Shown here piece after piece: positions 35,121 to 43,230 of a stretch of DNA of 64,000 bases. The translations under genes and the position numbers were made by a program. Under the pieces are notes generated by a model, which was given only the letters and a program-made list of their open reading frames with translations, made no database searches and was not told where the DNA came from. Positions within the stretch are counted from its first letter, which is position 1, and each line of letters starts with the position of its first letter. The DNA is from Bacillota bacterium (GTDB lineage Bacteria > Bacillota > SHA-98 > UBA4971): contig JAAZLO010000021.1 of the NCBI GenBank assembly GCA_012689375.1, positions 1 through 64,000 of the forward strand, written 5' to 3'.

Positions 35121-35579
35121 ATGAGTATTGTGAAAGAGCGAGGCAAAGTAATTGATATCAGCGGAGACACTGCCAAAGTTGAAATTATCCGAAGAGACGA
35201 ATGCAGCCGATGTAAAGTGTGTGGTTTTGGATCAAGGGACACAATAACTGTTATTGCGGACAACGCTGTAAAGGCTGAAAAGCAAGACGAGGTAGAGCTG
35301 GAACTGAAAGGATCGCAGGTACTGAAAGCTGCGGCAATTATGTATCTCATACCCCTTGCCTTTTTTTTAATAGGGCTTCATTTAGGAAACATTTTTACAT
35401 CGTATATTGATCGGCAAGATATGATGTCTTTTTGGTCAGCTGTCTTCGGGTTTGTATTTTTGGGGCTTTCATATGTGGGGATATCTATATATAGCAGGCG
35501 TTCTGCAATATCAAAGTATCGGGCAAAGATTACCAGAATCTTGATTCCTTATAAATCAGGCAGGGGCGAAAATGAATAA
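35121..35579 (+). CDS. RseC/MucC-family membrane protein
   Basis: 152 residues with a soluble N-domain carrying a cysteine group (CSRCKVCGFG, about 29-37), then two membrane helices (about 70-90 and 103-122) and a basic tail. This is the RseC/MucC layout; RseC is linked to sigma-E control and to the SoxR-reducing complex in gamma-proteobacteria. In anaerobic Firmicutes such proteins often lie near Rnf or hydrogenase genes, as here, and the cysteines suggest a redox role. It starts at ATG 35121 after GGAGG. Last gene before the Rex-controlled unit. Confidence 0.82.
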   Translation: MSIVKERGKVIDISGDTAKVEIIRRDECSRCKVCGFGSRDTITVIADNAVKAEKQDEVELELKGSQVLKAAAIMYLIPLAFFLIGLHLGNIFTSYIDRQDMMSFWSAVFGFVFLGLSYVGISIYSRRSAISKYRAKITRILIPYKSGRGENE

Positions 35580-35614
35580 GTAATAAATGAGTCTGAAAAA
35601 ATCCAAAAAAGGGA

Positions 35615-35632
35615 TTGTGAAAAATCGCACAA
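35615..35632. promoter_or_regulatory. Rex operator upstream of nuoEF-rex operon
   Basis: TTGTGAAAAATCGCACAA matches the Bacillus-type Rex site TTGTGAA-N4-TTCACAA at 12 of 14 fixed positions with exact 18-bp length. The left TTGTGA could also serve as a -35, with a weak TAAGCT 17 bases on. It lies about 100 bases before the first gene of the operon that encodes Rex, so NADH-responsive autoregulation is expected. Confidence 0.7.
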
Positions 35633-35732
35633 GGTAGTAAGCTAGTAGAAGGGAAGGAGAGCGGAGAAACACACCAAATAAACTATCTAATTCAATACTG
35701 AACTGATGGGTAGGTTTTGGGAGGTATTAAAA

Positions 35733-36095
35733 ATGAAAACAGTTGAGGATTTGGAACGGATCAGAAAGCAAGCCAAAGTAATGACTAAACTGAGGGAAGG
35801 CGGAGAAACAACTAAAGTAGTGGTTGGTATGGGAACTTGTGGAATTGCGGCAGGGGCACGTGAGACTCTGTCAGCTATTATGGATGAACTGGCACGCCGT
35901 AATATTCAGGACGTTATTGTAACACAGACAGGCTGTATCGGATTGTGTGAGCAGGAACCTATCATCACTGTAGAAAGGCCTGGTGAAGGGAAAGTTTCCT
36001 ACGGTAAAGTTTCCGGTGAAAGGGCGCGTAAAATTGTTGCCTCTCATGTAATAAACGGTCAAGTGGTCGGGGAGTGGGTAATCCCCGCAAGTTAA
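35733..36095 (+). CDS. Thioredoxin-like [2Fe-2S] ferredoxin subunit
   Basis: A 120-residue thioredoxin-fold [2Fe-2S] protein like those encoded with NADH-dependent [FeFe] hydrogenases and NuoEF modules. Cysteines are seen in VGMGTCGIAAGA and TGCIGLCEQEP; only one Cys is visible in the first motif, where the family often has two. The start ATG 35733 follows GGGAGGT; the ORF track adds nine residues. First gene after the Rex operator, followed by nuoE at 35 bases. Likely an electron-transfer subunit of the NuoEF assembly. Confidence 0.85.
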   Translation: MKTVEDLERIRKQAKVMTKLREGGETTKVVVGMGTCGIAAGARETLSAIMDELARRNIQDVIVTQTGCIGLCEQEPIITVERPGEGKVSYGKVSGERARKIVASHVINGQVVGEWVIPAS

Positions 36096-36130
36096 ATAAA
36101 CTGGAGCCTCTATGAGAAGGAGGATACGAG

Positions 36131-36610
36131 ATGAATGTTGTTCCTGCAGACTTAAACAACGTGGAATCAATTGTTAATGAAATTGTCACGAGGCATGAAG
36201 GAAACAAACACGAACTCGTCGCGGTCCTTAATGATGTTCAGAAGACACTGGGATATCTTCCTGAGAGTGCGCTTATTCAAGTTGCGGACGGTCTGGATAT
36301 TCCGCTCTCAAAGGTTTATGGTGTTGCTACTTTTTATACCCTTCTTTCCATAAAACCTATGGGGAAACATGTAATTAGGGTATGTGAAAGTGCACCTTGC
36401 CATTTGCTTGGTGCAAACTCGTTAATTGATGTTCTTCGGAAGGAACTTAGAATCTCTATCGGTGAAACTACAAAATGCGGCACATTTACATTAGAACATA
36501 CCAGCTGTCTGGGATTATGTGGTGTAGCTCCTGCAATAATGATAGATGATGAGGTATTTGGCAATCTCATGCCCGATGATATACCGGCTATTCTTGAAAA
36601 ATATAAGTGA
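36131..36610 (+). CDS. nuoE: NuoE-like [2Fe-2S] NADH dehydrogenase subunit
   Basis: 159 residues; the 24-kDa-type subunit that pairs with NuoF in complex I, NAD-dependent formate dehydrogenases and bifurcating hydrogenases. A helical N-part (NDVQKTLGYLPESALIQVAD) and KVYGVATFYTLLSIKPMGKH precede the four ligands in CESAPCH and CLGLCG. ATG 36131 is the start, with AAGGAGG upstream. Adjacent to nuoF. The gene symbol is used for the family; this is not part of a visible complex I. Confidence 0.92.
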   Translation: MNVVPADLNNVESIVNEIVTRHEGNKHELVAVLNDVQKTLGYLPESALIQVADGLDIPLSKVYGVATFYTLLSIKPMGKHVIRVCESAPCHLLGANSLIDVLRKELRISIGETTKCGTFTLEHTSCLGLCGVAPAIMIDDEVFGNLMPDDIPAILEKYK

Positions 36611-36633
36611 TATCTTTGAGGGAGGTGGCAATC

Positions 36634-38244
36634 TTGCAATTTTACCGTTCACATGTGTTAATTTGCGCGGGGACTCCATGTATTCTCAAAGGATGCGGAG
36701 CGGTGCGTGACGCATTCATTACAGAATTAAAAAATCAAGGGTTGGAAGAAGAAGTAAGAGTAGTTGAAACAGGCTGTCTCGGGCCATGTGATCTTGGTCC
36801 TGTGATTGTAATTTACCCTGAAGGAACACTGTATGAGAAAGTAAAAATTTCGGATGTACCCAAAATTGTTGACGAACACCTTCTAAAAGGAAGAATAGTC
36901 CGTGATCTTATAAGTGAAGGCTCCATCCCCGGAATTATTCCTTATAAGGAACCTGTTTATTTTGGAATTCAGGAAAGGATTGTCCTCAGGAACTGCGGAA
37001 TTATTGATCCTTCTTCCATTGAGGAATATATTGCCCGTGACGGATATCAGGCCTTGGCAAAGTGCCTGACTGAAATGAAGCCTTCCGAAGTTATAGAAAT
37101 TGTAAAACAATCAGGACTTGTAGGAAGGGGTGGGGCTGCATTTCCCACAGGCCTGAAATGGAGTTTTACGGCGAATACGAAAGATGATCAGAAATACATG
37201 ATATGTAATGCTGATGAAGGGGAGCCCGGGACTTTTAAGGATCGTTTAATCTTAGAAGGGGATCCCCATAGTATAATTGAAGCAATGACTATTGCCGGGT
37301 ATGCAGTTGGTGCTACCCGTGGCTTTGTGTACATAAGGGGTGAATATGGGCTTTCCATCGATCGAATAAACCAGGGGATTCAACAAGCTGAATCCATGGG
37401 ATTATTAGGAGATAATATCTTTGGATCCGGTTTTTCTTTTAAACTGGAAGTAAAAAAGGGGGCAGGAGCCTACGTATGCGGTGAGGAGACTGCGCTTATT
37501 GAATCTATGGAAGGCAACAGAGGAGAACCCAGGGTTAAACCTCCATACCCGGGTACCCATGGTTTTTTGGGGAAGCCCACTGTTGTAAATAATGTGGAAA
37601 CACTTGCAAACGTTCCTCAGATAATACTTAACGGCGCTGATTGGTACAGGGGGTATGGTACTCCGAAATGCCCAGGCACAAAAGTGTTTACCATGACAGG
37701 GGATATTAACAATAAGGGCCTCATTGAGGTGCCTATGGGTATTACCCTCCGTGAGATTATTTATGAGATCGGAGGGGGGATCCCGGAGGGCAGGGAATTT
37801 AAGATGGCCCAGACCGGGGGGACTTCAGGGGGGTGTTTGTCCGGCGAAATGTTGGATGTACCTATGGATTACTTTACTCTCCCTGAAAAAGGATCCGCCC
37901 TTGGATCCGGTGCATTATTAATAATGGATGACAGTCATTGTATAGTTGATATCGCAGAATCCTTTATGAGATTTTTTGTCAGGGAGTCATGTGGGAAATG
38001 TGCTCCCTGCAGGGTAGGTACAGTAAGGTTACATGAGATCGTGAAAAAAGTCGCCTGTGGCGACGGGACCTATGAGGATCTGGAAATCTTAGAAGATTTG
38101 GGACGCACCATGCGGGAGACTTCTCTTTGTGGGTTGGGCCAATCTGCGCCTGTACCTATTATGACTATGCTTAGATATTTTAAAGATGAGTTCATGGCCC
38201 ATATTGAAGAGAAGCGGTGTCCTTCTGAAACATGCAAATTATGA
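36634..38244 (+). CDS. nuoF: NuoF-like NADH-binding flavoprotein subunit, lacking C-terminal ferredoxin domain
   Basis: 536 residues. An N-terminal thioredoxin-like [2Fe-2S] domain (CAGTPCILKGC, then GCLGPCDLG) precedes the FMN/NADH core (GLVGRGGAAFPTGLKWSF, CNADEGEPGTFKDR, GAGAYVCGEETALIES) and the [4Fe-4S] motif ESCGKCAPCRVGT with a further Cys in SLCGLGQ. Hydrogenase HydB and many relatives then continue after a KRCPxxxC motif into a 2[4Fe-4S] ferredoxin domain; here the protein stops at KRCPSETCKL. The start TTG 36634 follows GGGAGGTGG. No hydrogenase or formate dehydrogenase catalytic subunit follows; rex does. Confidence 0.93.
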   Translation: MQFYRSHVLICAGTPCILKGCGAVRDAFITELKNQGLEEEVRVVETGCLGPCDLGPVIVIYPEGTLYEKVKISDVPKIVDEHLLKGRIVRDLISEGSIPGIIPYKEPVYFGIQERIVLRNCGIIDPSSIEEYIARDGYQALAKCLTEMKPSEVIEIVKQSGLVGRGGAAFPTGLKWSFTANTKDDQKYMICNADEGEPGTFKDRLILEGDPHSIIEAMTIAGYAVGATRGFVYIRGEYGLSIDRINQGIQQAESMGLLGDNIFGSGFSFKLEVKKGAGAYVCGEETALIESMEGNRGEPRVKPPYPGTHGFLGKPTVVNNVETLANVPQIILNGADWYRGYGTPKCPGTKVFTMTGDINNKGLIEVPMGITLREIIYEIGGGIPEGREFKMAQTGGTSGGCLSGEMLDVPMDYFTLPEKGSALGSGALLIMDDSHCIVDIAESFMRFFVRESCGKCAPCRVGTVRLHEIVKKVACGDGTYEDLEILEDLGRTMRETSLCGLGQSAPVPIMTMLRYFKDEFMAHIEEKRCPSETCKL

Positions 38245-38275
38245 TCGTATTGTTGGTACGTTGAGGGGGATGATG

Positions 38276-38911
38276 ATGGGAAAGCAAAATATTCCGGATG
38301 TTATTATCAGACGCTTGCCCATATACCTCCGAGTTCTTGAAGGCCTTTATGAAGATTCCCCCGGGGATGTGGTTTCCTCCTTCGAATTGGGTGAAAAATC
38401 GGGAGTAACCCCTGCCCAGGTTAGGAAAGATTTAAGTGCTATTGGTGCAGTCGGCAAGCCCGGGCTCGGTTATAATATCGAGGCATTGCGTGATAAATTA
38501 AAAAACATTCTTAATCTGGACAAGGAAATAAGGGTCGGAATTATCGGTGTAGGTAACCTTGGCCATGCGGTTGCCAGGTATATAATTCAAAGATATCGTA
38601 CTGAAAGGGATTATCATCTTAAACTCGTTGCCTTATTTGATTCTAATCCCGAAATAGTAGGACAATGTATTAACGGGATAGCCATAGATGATATGAAGGG
38701 ATTTTCCGGAAAGGCTTCCGAACTTGGCTTTAGAATGGTTATCCTGGCAGTTCCTGCAGAAGAAGCTCAAACTGTGATAAATCAGTGTAGCACTGCAGGG
38801 ATCGAGGCTGTACTAAACTTTGCGCCTATACACCTAAGAGCACCGCGCGGAATCAGAATCCATGATACGGATCTTAGTGTAGATTTAATGCATCTGGCTT
38901 ATTATCTTTAG
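38276..38911 (+). CDS. rex: Redox-sensing transcriptional repressor Rex
   Basis: Dimeric repressor released from DNA when NADH/NAD+ rises; controls fermentation and anaerobic energy genes. 211 residues: an N-terminal winged helix (VSSFELGEKSGVTPAQVRKDLS), then a Rossmann NAD(H) domain (VGIIGVGNLGHAVARY) and a C-terminal helix used for domain swapping. Three ATG codons in a row are available; the third, 38276, has GAGGGGG six bases upstream. It is the last gene of the operon with the Rex operator at 35615, so it is probably autoregulated and controls NuoEF. Confidence 0.95.
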   Translation: MGKQNIPDVIIRRLPIYLRVLEGLYEDSPGDVVSSFELGEKSGVTPAQVRKDLSAIGAVGKPGLGYNIEALRDKLKNILNLDKEIRVGIIGVGNLGHAVARYIIQRYRTERDYHLKLVALFDSNPEIVGQCINGIAIDDMKGFSGKASELGFRMVILAVPAEEAQTVINQCSTAGIEAVLNFAPIHLRAPRGIRIHDTDLSVDLMHLAYYL

Positions 38912-39016
38912 AAGTATTAAAAGGATTAATTGAAGTCTTATCGAATATACTACGTAGTTATTTTAGGCGTACTAACAATTATGTTATATACAAGGCCATG
39001 GGCGAGGAGGAATAAA

Positions 39017-39862
39017 ATGTATAGGATTCTGGAAAAGGAAGTCCTGGCGCCTAAGATTAAGTTAATTAAGGTGGATGCCCCTGAGATATGCGCCGGTGCA
39101 CGTCCCGGGCAATTTGTTGTGTTTAGAATACACGAAAAAGGGGAACGTATACCTCTTACAATAGCAGATAGTGACCCTAAGAGCGGGCTTTTAACCTTGG
39201 TATTTCAGGAGGTTGGGAAAAGCACGACAGAATTAGGTATGTTAAATAAAGGTGATACCATTCAGGATATGGTAGGCCCCCTTGGGACTCCGCGGGATAT
39301 AGAGAAATTAGATTATGTTATTTGCGTAGGGGGGGGTGTAGGTGTTGCCCCTATTTACCCTGAAGCAAAGGCTTATTATAGGTTAGGGACAAGGGTAGTA
39401 TCTTTAATTGGAGCACAGACAAAGGAAATGTTAATATTTAAGAATAGAATGGAACAAGTAAGTGATGAAATCTACTTTAGCACAGATGATGGGAGTTTCG
39501 GGCATAAAGGCTTTATTACTGAAGTCCTTGACGATCTGTTGGAAAAGGGACCCCACCCAGATGAAGTAATAGCAATCGGGCCCCTTTTGATGATGCGGGA
39601 GGCATCCAAGGTTACCGCAAAATATGGTGTGAAAACAGTTGTAAGCCTAAATACGATTATGGTGGACGGCACAGGGATGTGCGGTTCATGCCGGGTGACT
39701 GTTGACAGCGAGGTTAAATTTTCTTGTGTTGAAGGTCCTGCATTTGACGGTCACAAGGTAGATTTTGATGAACTGATAGCCAGACAGAATCGTTTTCTTG
39801 CTGAGGAAAGGCTTGCCATGGATCGTTATTTAGCCGGTGCGGGGGGATGTAAATGTCAGTAA
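39017..39862 (+). CDS. nfnA: Nfn transhydrogenase / sulfide dehydrogenase alpha subunit (NfnA/SudB-like)
   Basis: 281 residues of the ferredoxin-NADP reductase superfamily: FAD-binding PGQFVVFRIHEKGERIPLTI, NAD-binding VICVGGGVGVAPIYPEAK and a [2Fe-2S] site with GTGMCGSCRVTV and FSCVEGP. With the beta subunit it forms the electron-bifurcating NADH-dependent ferredoxin:NADP oxidoreductase, making NADPH from NADH and reduced ferredoxin or the reverse. The ORF track begins 29 codons early; ATG 39017 has GAGGAGGAAT. An 8-G run lies in the VGGGVG codons. It overlaps nfnB by ten bases. The 105 bases before it hold no clear promoter. Confidence 0.92.
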   Translation: MYRILEKEVLAPKIKLIKVDAPEICAGARPGQFVVFRIHEKGERIPLTIADSDPKSGLLTLVFQEVGKSTTELGMLNKGDTIQDMVGPLGTPRDIEKLDYVICVGGGVGVAPIYPEAKAYYRLGTRVVSLIGAQTKEMLIFKNRMEQVSDEIYFSTDDGSFGHKGFITEVLDDLLEKGPHPDEVIAIGPLLMMREASKVTAKYGVKTVVSLNTIMVDGTGMCGSCRVTVDSEVKFSCVEGPAFDGHKVDFDELIARQNRFLAEERLAMDRYLAGAGGCKCQ

Positions 39863-41268
39863 AGATAAGCAAAGAAAAACACGAAATGCCGAAACAGCCG
39901 GCGGATACACGTATAAAAAACTTTGAAGAAGTCGCATTAGGCTATACACCGGAACTTGCTATGGCAGAGGCTGCGCGTTGTATTCAGTGCCCGAAAAAGC
40001 CTTGTGTTGCTGGTTGTCCCGTAGGTATAGATATTCCGGAATTTATTAAGCTTGTAGCAAAGGGTGATTTCCTCGGAGCGGCGAAAAAAATAAAGGAAAA
40101 GAATAGTCTGCCTGCAATGTGTGGCCGTGTATGTCCCCAGGAAAGCCAATGTGAAGCAGTTTGTACCCTCGGTAAAAGGGGGGAGCCTGTTGCTATAGGC
40201 GCACTTGAACGTTTTTGCGCCGATTATGAAAGAATACACGGTGAGCCATTGGCCGAAATGAAAACCTCCGATTCATCCTCAGGGATGGTTGCAGTTGTCG
40301 GTTCAGGCCCTGCCGGCTTATCATGTGCTTCAGAACTTGCAAAACTTGGGTATAGGGTTGTTCTCTTTGAATCACTGCATGCAACAGGTGGTGTGCTCCG
40401 ATATGGTATTCCGGAATTTCGTCTTCCTAAATCCATTGTTGATAAGGAGGTGGAATACATTAAGAGCCAAGGCGTAGAAATACGCCTTAATGTACTAGTA
40501 GGTACAACGGTAACAGTAGATGAGCTTTTTGAACAAGGGTTTGATGCTGTATTTCTGGGTACAGGTGCAGGTTTGCCTTATTTTTTAGGGATACCGGGCG
40601 AGAATTTAAACGGTGTATATTCTGCCAATGAATTTCTGACCAGGGCAAATTTAATGAAAGCCTATTTATTTCCGGAATATGACACCCCGATTTGGGTCGG
40701 TAAGCGCGTCGCAGTTATAGGCGGAGGAAATGTAGCAATGGATTCTGCCAGAACCGCACTTCGATTAGGTGCAGATGAAGTTACTGTTGTCTATAGGAGA
40801 TCAAGGACTGAAATGCCTGCACGTCTTGAGGAAATCGAAAATGCTGAGGAAGAGGGTATTAAACTTATGCTCCTTCGGAACCCAGTACGTATCCTTGAGG
40901 ATGGTGAGGGCTGGGTCAAAGGAATGGAATGTATTAAGATGGAACTAGGCAAGCCGGATGACAGCGGAAGACGAAGGCCGATACCAATCCCAGATTCAGA
41001 GTTCATACTGGATGTCGATACTGTAATATCTGCTGTCGGCACAAATCCTAACCCTCTTTTGATTAGGACCATATCAGGGCTTGCTTTGGGTAGGCGGGGA
41101 AATGTAATTGCCGATGAACAAACCGGTAAAACCAATATCCCGGGAATATTTGCAGGTGGTGATATTGTTACCGGATCTGCCACTGTAATTGCAGCGATGG
41201 GTGCAGGCAAACTGGCTGCCCACGGAATCGATGAGTATATTCGTAGAAAAAACGGAAGGGGTATGTAA
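39853..41268 (+). CDS. nfnB: Nfn transhydrogenase / GltD-like beta subunit (NfnB/SudA-like)
   Basis: 471 residues, homologous to the small subunit of glutamate synthase. N-terminal [4Fe-4S] ligands in CIQCPKKPCVAGCP and CGRVCPQESQCEAVC, a first FAD motif VAVVGSGPAGLSCASEL and an NADPH motif VAVIGGGNVAMDSARTA, ending with GIFAGGDIVTGSATVI. With NfnA it bifurcates electrons from two NADPH to NAD+ and ferredoxin, or in reverse. No glutamate synthase large subunit is visible, favouring Nfn over GltD. ATG 39853 lies inside the end of nfnA. fhs starts two bases after the stop. Confidence 0.93.
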   Translation: MSVKISKEKHEMPKQPADTRIKNFEEVALGYTPELAMAEAARCIQCPKKPCVAGCPVGIDIPEFIKLVAKGDFLGAAKKIKEKNSLPAMCGRVCPQESQCEAVCTLGKRGEPVAIGALERFCADYERIHGEPLAEMKTSDSSSGMVAVVGSGPAGLSCASELAKLGYRVVLFESLHATGGVLRYGIPEFRLPKSIVDKEVEYIKSQGVEIRLNVLVGTTVTVDELFEQGFDAVFLGTGAGLPYFLGIPGENLNGVYSANEFLTRANLMKAYLFPEYDTPIWVGKRVAVIGGGNVAMDSARTALRLGADEVTVVYRRSRTEMPARLEEIENAEEEGIKLMLLRNPVRILEDGEGWVKGMECIKMELGKPDDSGRRRPIPIPDSEFILDVDTVISAVGTNPNPLLIRTISGLALGRRGNVIADEQTGKTNIPGIFAGGDIVTGSATVIAAMGAGKLAAHGIDEYIRRKNGRGM

Positions 41269-41270
41269 AT

Positions 41271-42968
41271 ATGTCAAAAGAAGCTTACGGTAGAATTCCT
41301 CCTGATATTGAAATTGCACAGAATGCAAAGTTAAAACCTATCTTGGAAGTTGCGGAAAATATTGGACTTACTGAAGATGATCTTGAATTCTACGGTAAGT
41401 ATATGGCGAAAGTTAGCCTGGAGACTATAGAAAGGCTTAAGTCACGTCCTTACGGAAAACTGATTTATACAACTGCAATAACTGCTACGCCTGCTGGTGA
41501 AGGAAAAACCTGTACAGCAGTGGGGCTCGCCCAGGCTTTAGGGAAAATGGATAAGAGCGTTATGGTTGCTATGAGAGAGCCATCGCTTGGTCCTACTTTT
41601 GGAATTAAGGGGGGAGCTGCGGGCGGTGGATATTCTCAGGTGCTTCCGATGGAAGATATTAACCTTCATTTCACCGGGGATATTCATGCTGTAGGTGCAG
41701 CCCACAACCTCCTTTCAGCTATGGTGGAAAATCATATCCATCAAGGCAATGATTTAGGGATTGATCCCAGAAGACTTGCATGGCGGCGTGTTATGGATAT
41801 CAGTGACAGACAACTCCGCAATATAGTAGTCGGCCTCGGCGGTAGAGCCAATGGTACTCCTATAGAAAGCGGATTTGATATTACTGTTGCTTCAGAAATT
41901 ATGGCGTGTTTTGGATTGTCACCTTCAATAAGTGTTTTGAAAGAGCGTTTCGCTAAACTTATTGTTGGATATACCTATGACAGGAAACCCGTCACGGCTT
42001 CTGATTTAAATGCAGTAGGGGCTATGGCAGTCATCATGAAAGAGGCAATAAAACCTAACCTTGTTCAGACTCTCGAGGGACAGCCTGCCTTTGTACACTG
42101 TGGACCCTTTGCAAATATTGCATATGGCAATAATAGTATTGTGGCAACAGAAACTGCCCTCAGATTAGCTGATTATGCTATCACAGAAGGTGGGTTTGCA
42201 GCCGATCTCGGTGCTGAGAAGTTCTTTGATATAGTATGTCGTATGACAGATGTCAGGCCTGACGTAGTAGTGCTTGTAGCATCTGCCCGTGCCCTTAATC
42301 ACCATGGCGGAGCTGCAAGGGATAAACTTGCCGAAACAAACCTTGCTTTCCTTGAAAAAGGTTGCGAAAACTTGGATAAACATGTTGAAAATATAAGAGA
42401 TAAATTTGGGCTCCCGGTCGTCGTTGCTATCAATAGGTTCCCTACTGATGATATGGAAGAACTGGAATTCCTGAAGAAACACTGTGATAAACTTGGAGTC
42501 CGTTCCGCTATTTCAGAAGTGGTAGGAAGAGGCGGTGTGGGTGGTATTGAATTGGCAGAGGAGATCTTAGATTCTCTTGAACATGAGAAACCTAATTTCA
42601 GATTCCTATATGAGCTTGATATCCCGGTAAAAGATAAAATTGAAAAACTGGCTAAAGAGATTTATGGTGCTAAGGGAGTAATCTATTCAGGAACCTCAGA
42701 ACGTGACATTAGAACCATAGAGAGCCAGGGACTTGGAAACCTGCCTATTTGCACTGCGAAAACACAGCTTTCGCTTACTGATGACCCGGCATTAAGAGGG
42801 GCGCCCAGTGATTGGGAACTCAATGTGCGGGAAGTGCGGGTGTCTGCAGGAGCCGGATTCATTGTACCTCTTTGTGGTCAAATGATGACTATGCCCGGTC
42901 TTCCTAAGCGGCCTTCTGCAGAGAATGTTGACATCGATGACGAAGGGAATATTGTCGGTCTGTTTTAA
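41271..42968 (+). CDS. fhs: Formate-tetrahydrofolate ligase
   Basis: Activates formate to 10-formyl-THF with ATP; the entry of the methyl branch of the Wood-Ljungdahl pathway or a source of one-carbon units for purines. 565 residues, a little longer than the common 556. ATP P-loop TPAGEGKTCTAVGL, MREPSLGPTFGIKGGAAGGG, HFTGDIHAVGAAHNLL and GGRANGTPIESGFDIT are all present. It is joined to nfnAB in one unit (2-base gap), which links NADPH supply to C1 metabolism. A GC-rich hairpin with T-run follows. Confidence 0.96.
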   Translation: MSKEAYGRIPPDIEIAQNAKLKPILEVAENIGLTEDDLEFYGKYMAKVSLETIERLKSRPYGKLIYTTAITATPAGEGKTCTAVGLAQALGKMDKSVMVAMREPSLGPTFGIKGGAAGGGYSQVLPMEDINLHFTGDIHAVGAAHNLLSAMVENHIHQGNDLGIDPRRLAWRRVMDISDRQLRNIVVGLGGRANGTPIESGFDITVASEIMACFGLSPSISVLKERFAKLIVGYTYDRKPVTASDLNAVGAMAVIMKEAIKPNLVQTLEGQPAFVHCGPFANIAYGNNSIVATETALRLADYAITEGGFAADLGAEKFFDIVCRMTDVRPDVVVLVASARALNHHGGAARDKLAETNLAFLEKGCENLDKHVENIRDKFGLPVVVAINRFPTDDMEELEFLKKHCDKLGVRSAISEVVGRGGVGGIELAEEILDSLEHEKPNFRFLYELDIPVKDKIEKLAKEIYGAKGVIYSGTSERDIRTIESQGLGNLPICTAKTQLSLTDDPALRGAPSDWELNVREVRVSAGAGFIVPLCGQMMTMPGLPKRPSAENVDIDDEGNIVGLF

Positions 42969-43010
42969 AGAAAGGTTGTCAGAATAATTAAGCGGGTATT
43001 CCATAATTTG

Positions 43011-43058
43011 TTCAGGGGCGTAGGATGTTTGCGCCCCTTGAACGTTTCACTAATTTTT
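43011..43058 (+). terminator. Probable terminator after fhs
   Basis: TTCAGGGGCG pairs with CGCCCCTTGAA (one bulged base) around a TAGGATGTTTG loop, and TAATTTTT follows eight bases later. It lies about 45 bases after the fhs stop and separates the nfn-fhs unit from rnf. Confidence 0.6.
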
Positions 43059-43082
43059 GCAGGTTAATATATAAGGCTTCTG

Positions 43083-43192
43083 TCTGCATATTACAATTAA
43101 TTGTGATAATATCTTATAGGAACAAAACTAGTTGTTTAAACTGGACTGCGTTGTTTTTACGTACCCAGGTTTTAGGTTGTCAATTAATTGTG
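43083..43192 (+). promoter_or_regulatory. rnf promoter region with a repeated palindromic operator
   Basis: CAATTAATTGTG occurs twice, at 43094-43105 and 43181-43192, 87 bases apart. The first copy extends to the perfect palindrome ACAATTAATTGT and abuts an extended -10, TG-T-GATAAT (43102-43110); the matching -35, TCTGCA, is weak. The second copy would lie in the leader. Position suggests a regulator site; the factor is unknown, and the arms do not match the Rex consensus. Confidence 0.45.
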
Positions 43193-43230
43193 GGGAATTT
43201 CAGGATCATTTAAGGGGGGTGTTTTAAAAT

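Noticed and set aside
38912-39016. Inverted repeat TAAC-N6-GTTA before nfnA as a Rex site
   Set aside because: Arm orientation and length do not match the Rex consensus and no good promoter is next to it.
43025-43213. 62-aa ORF in the fhs-rnfC gap
   Set aside because: Runs through the terminator hairpin and both palindromes, has no ribosome site and no family resemblance.
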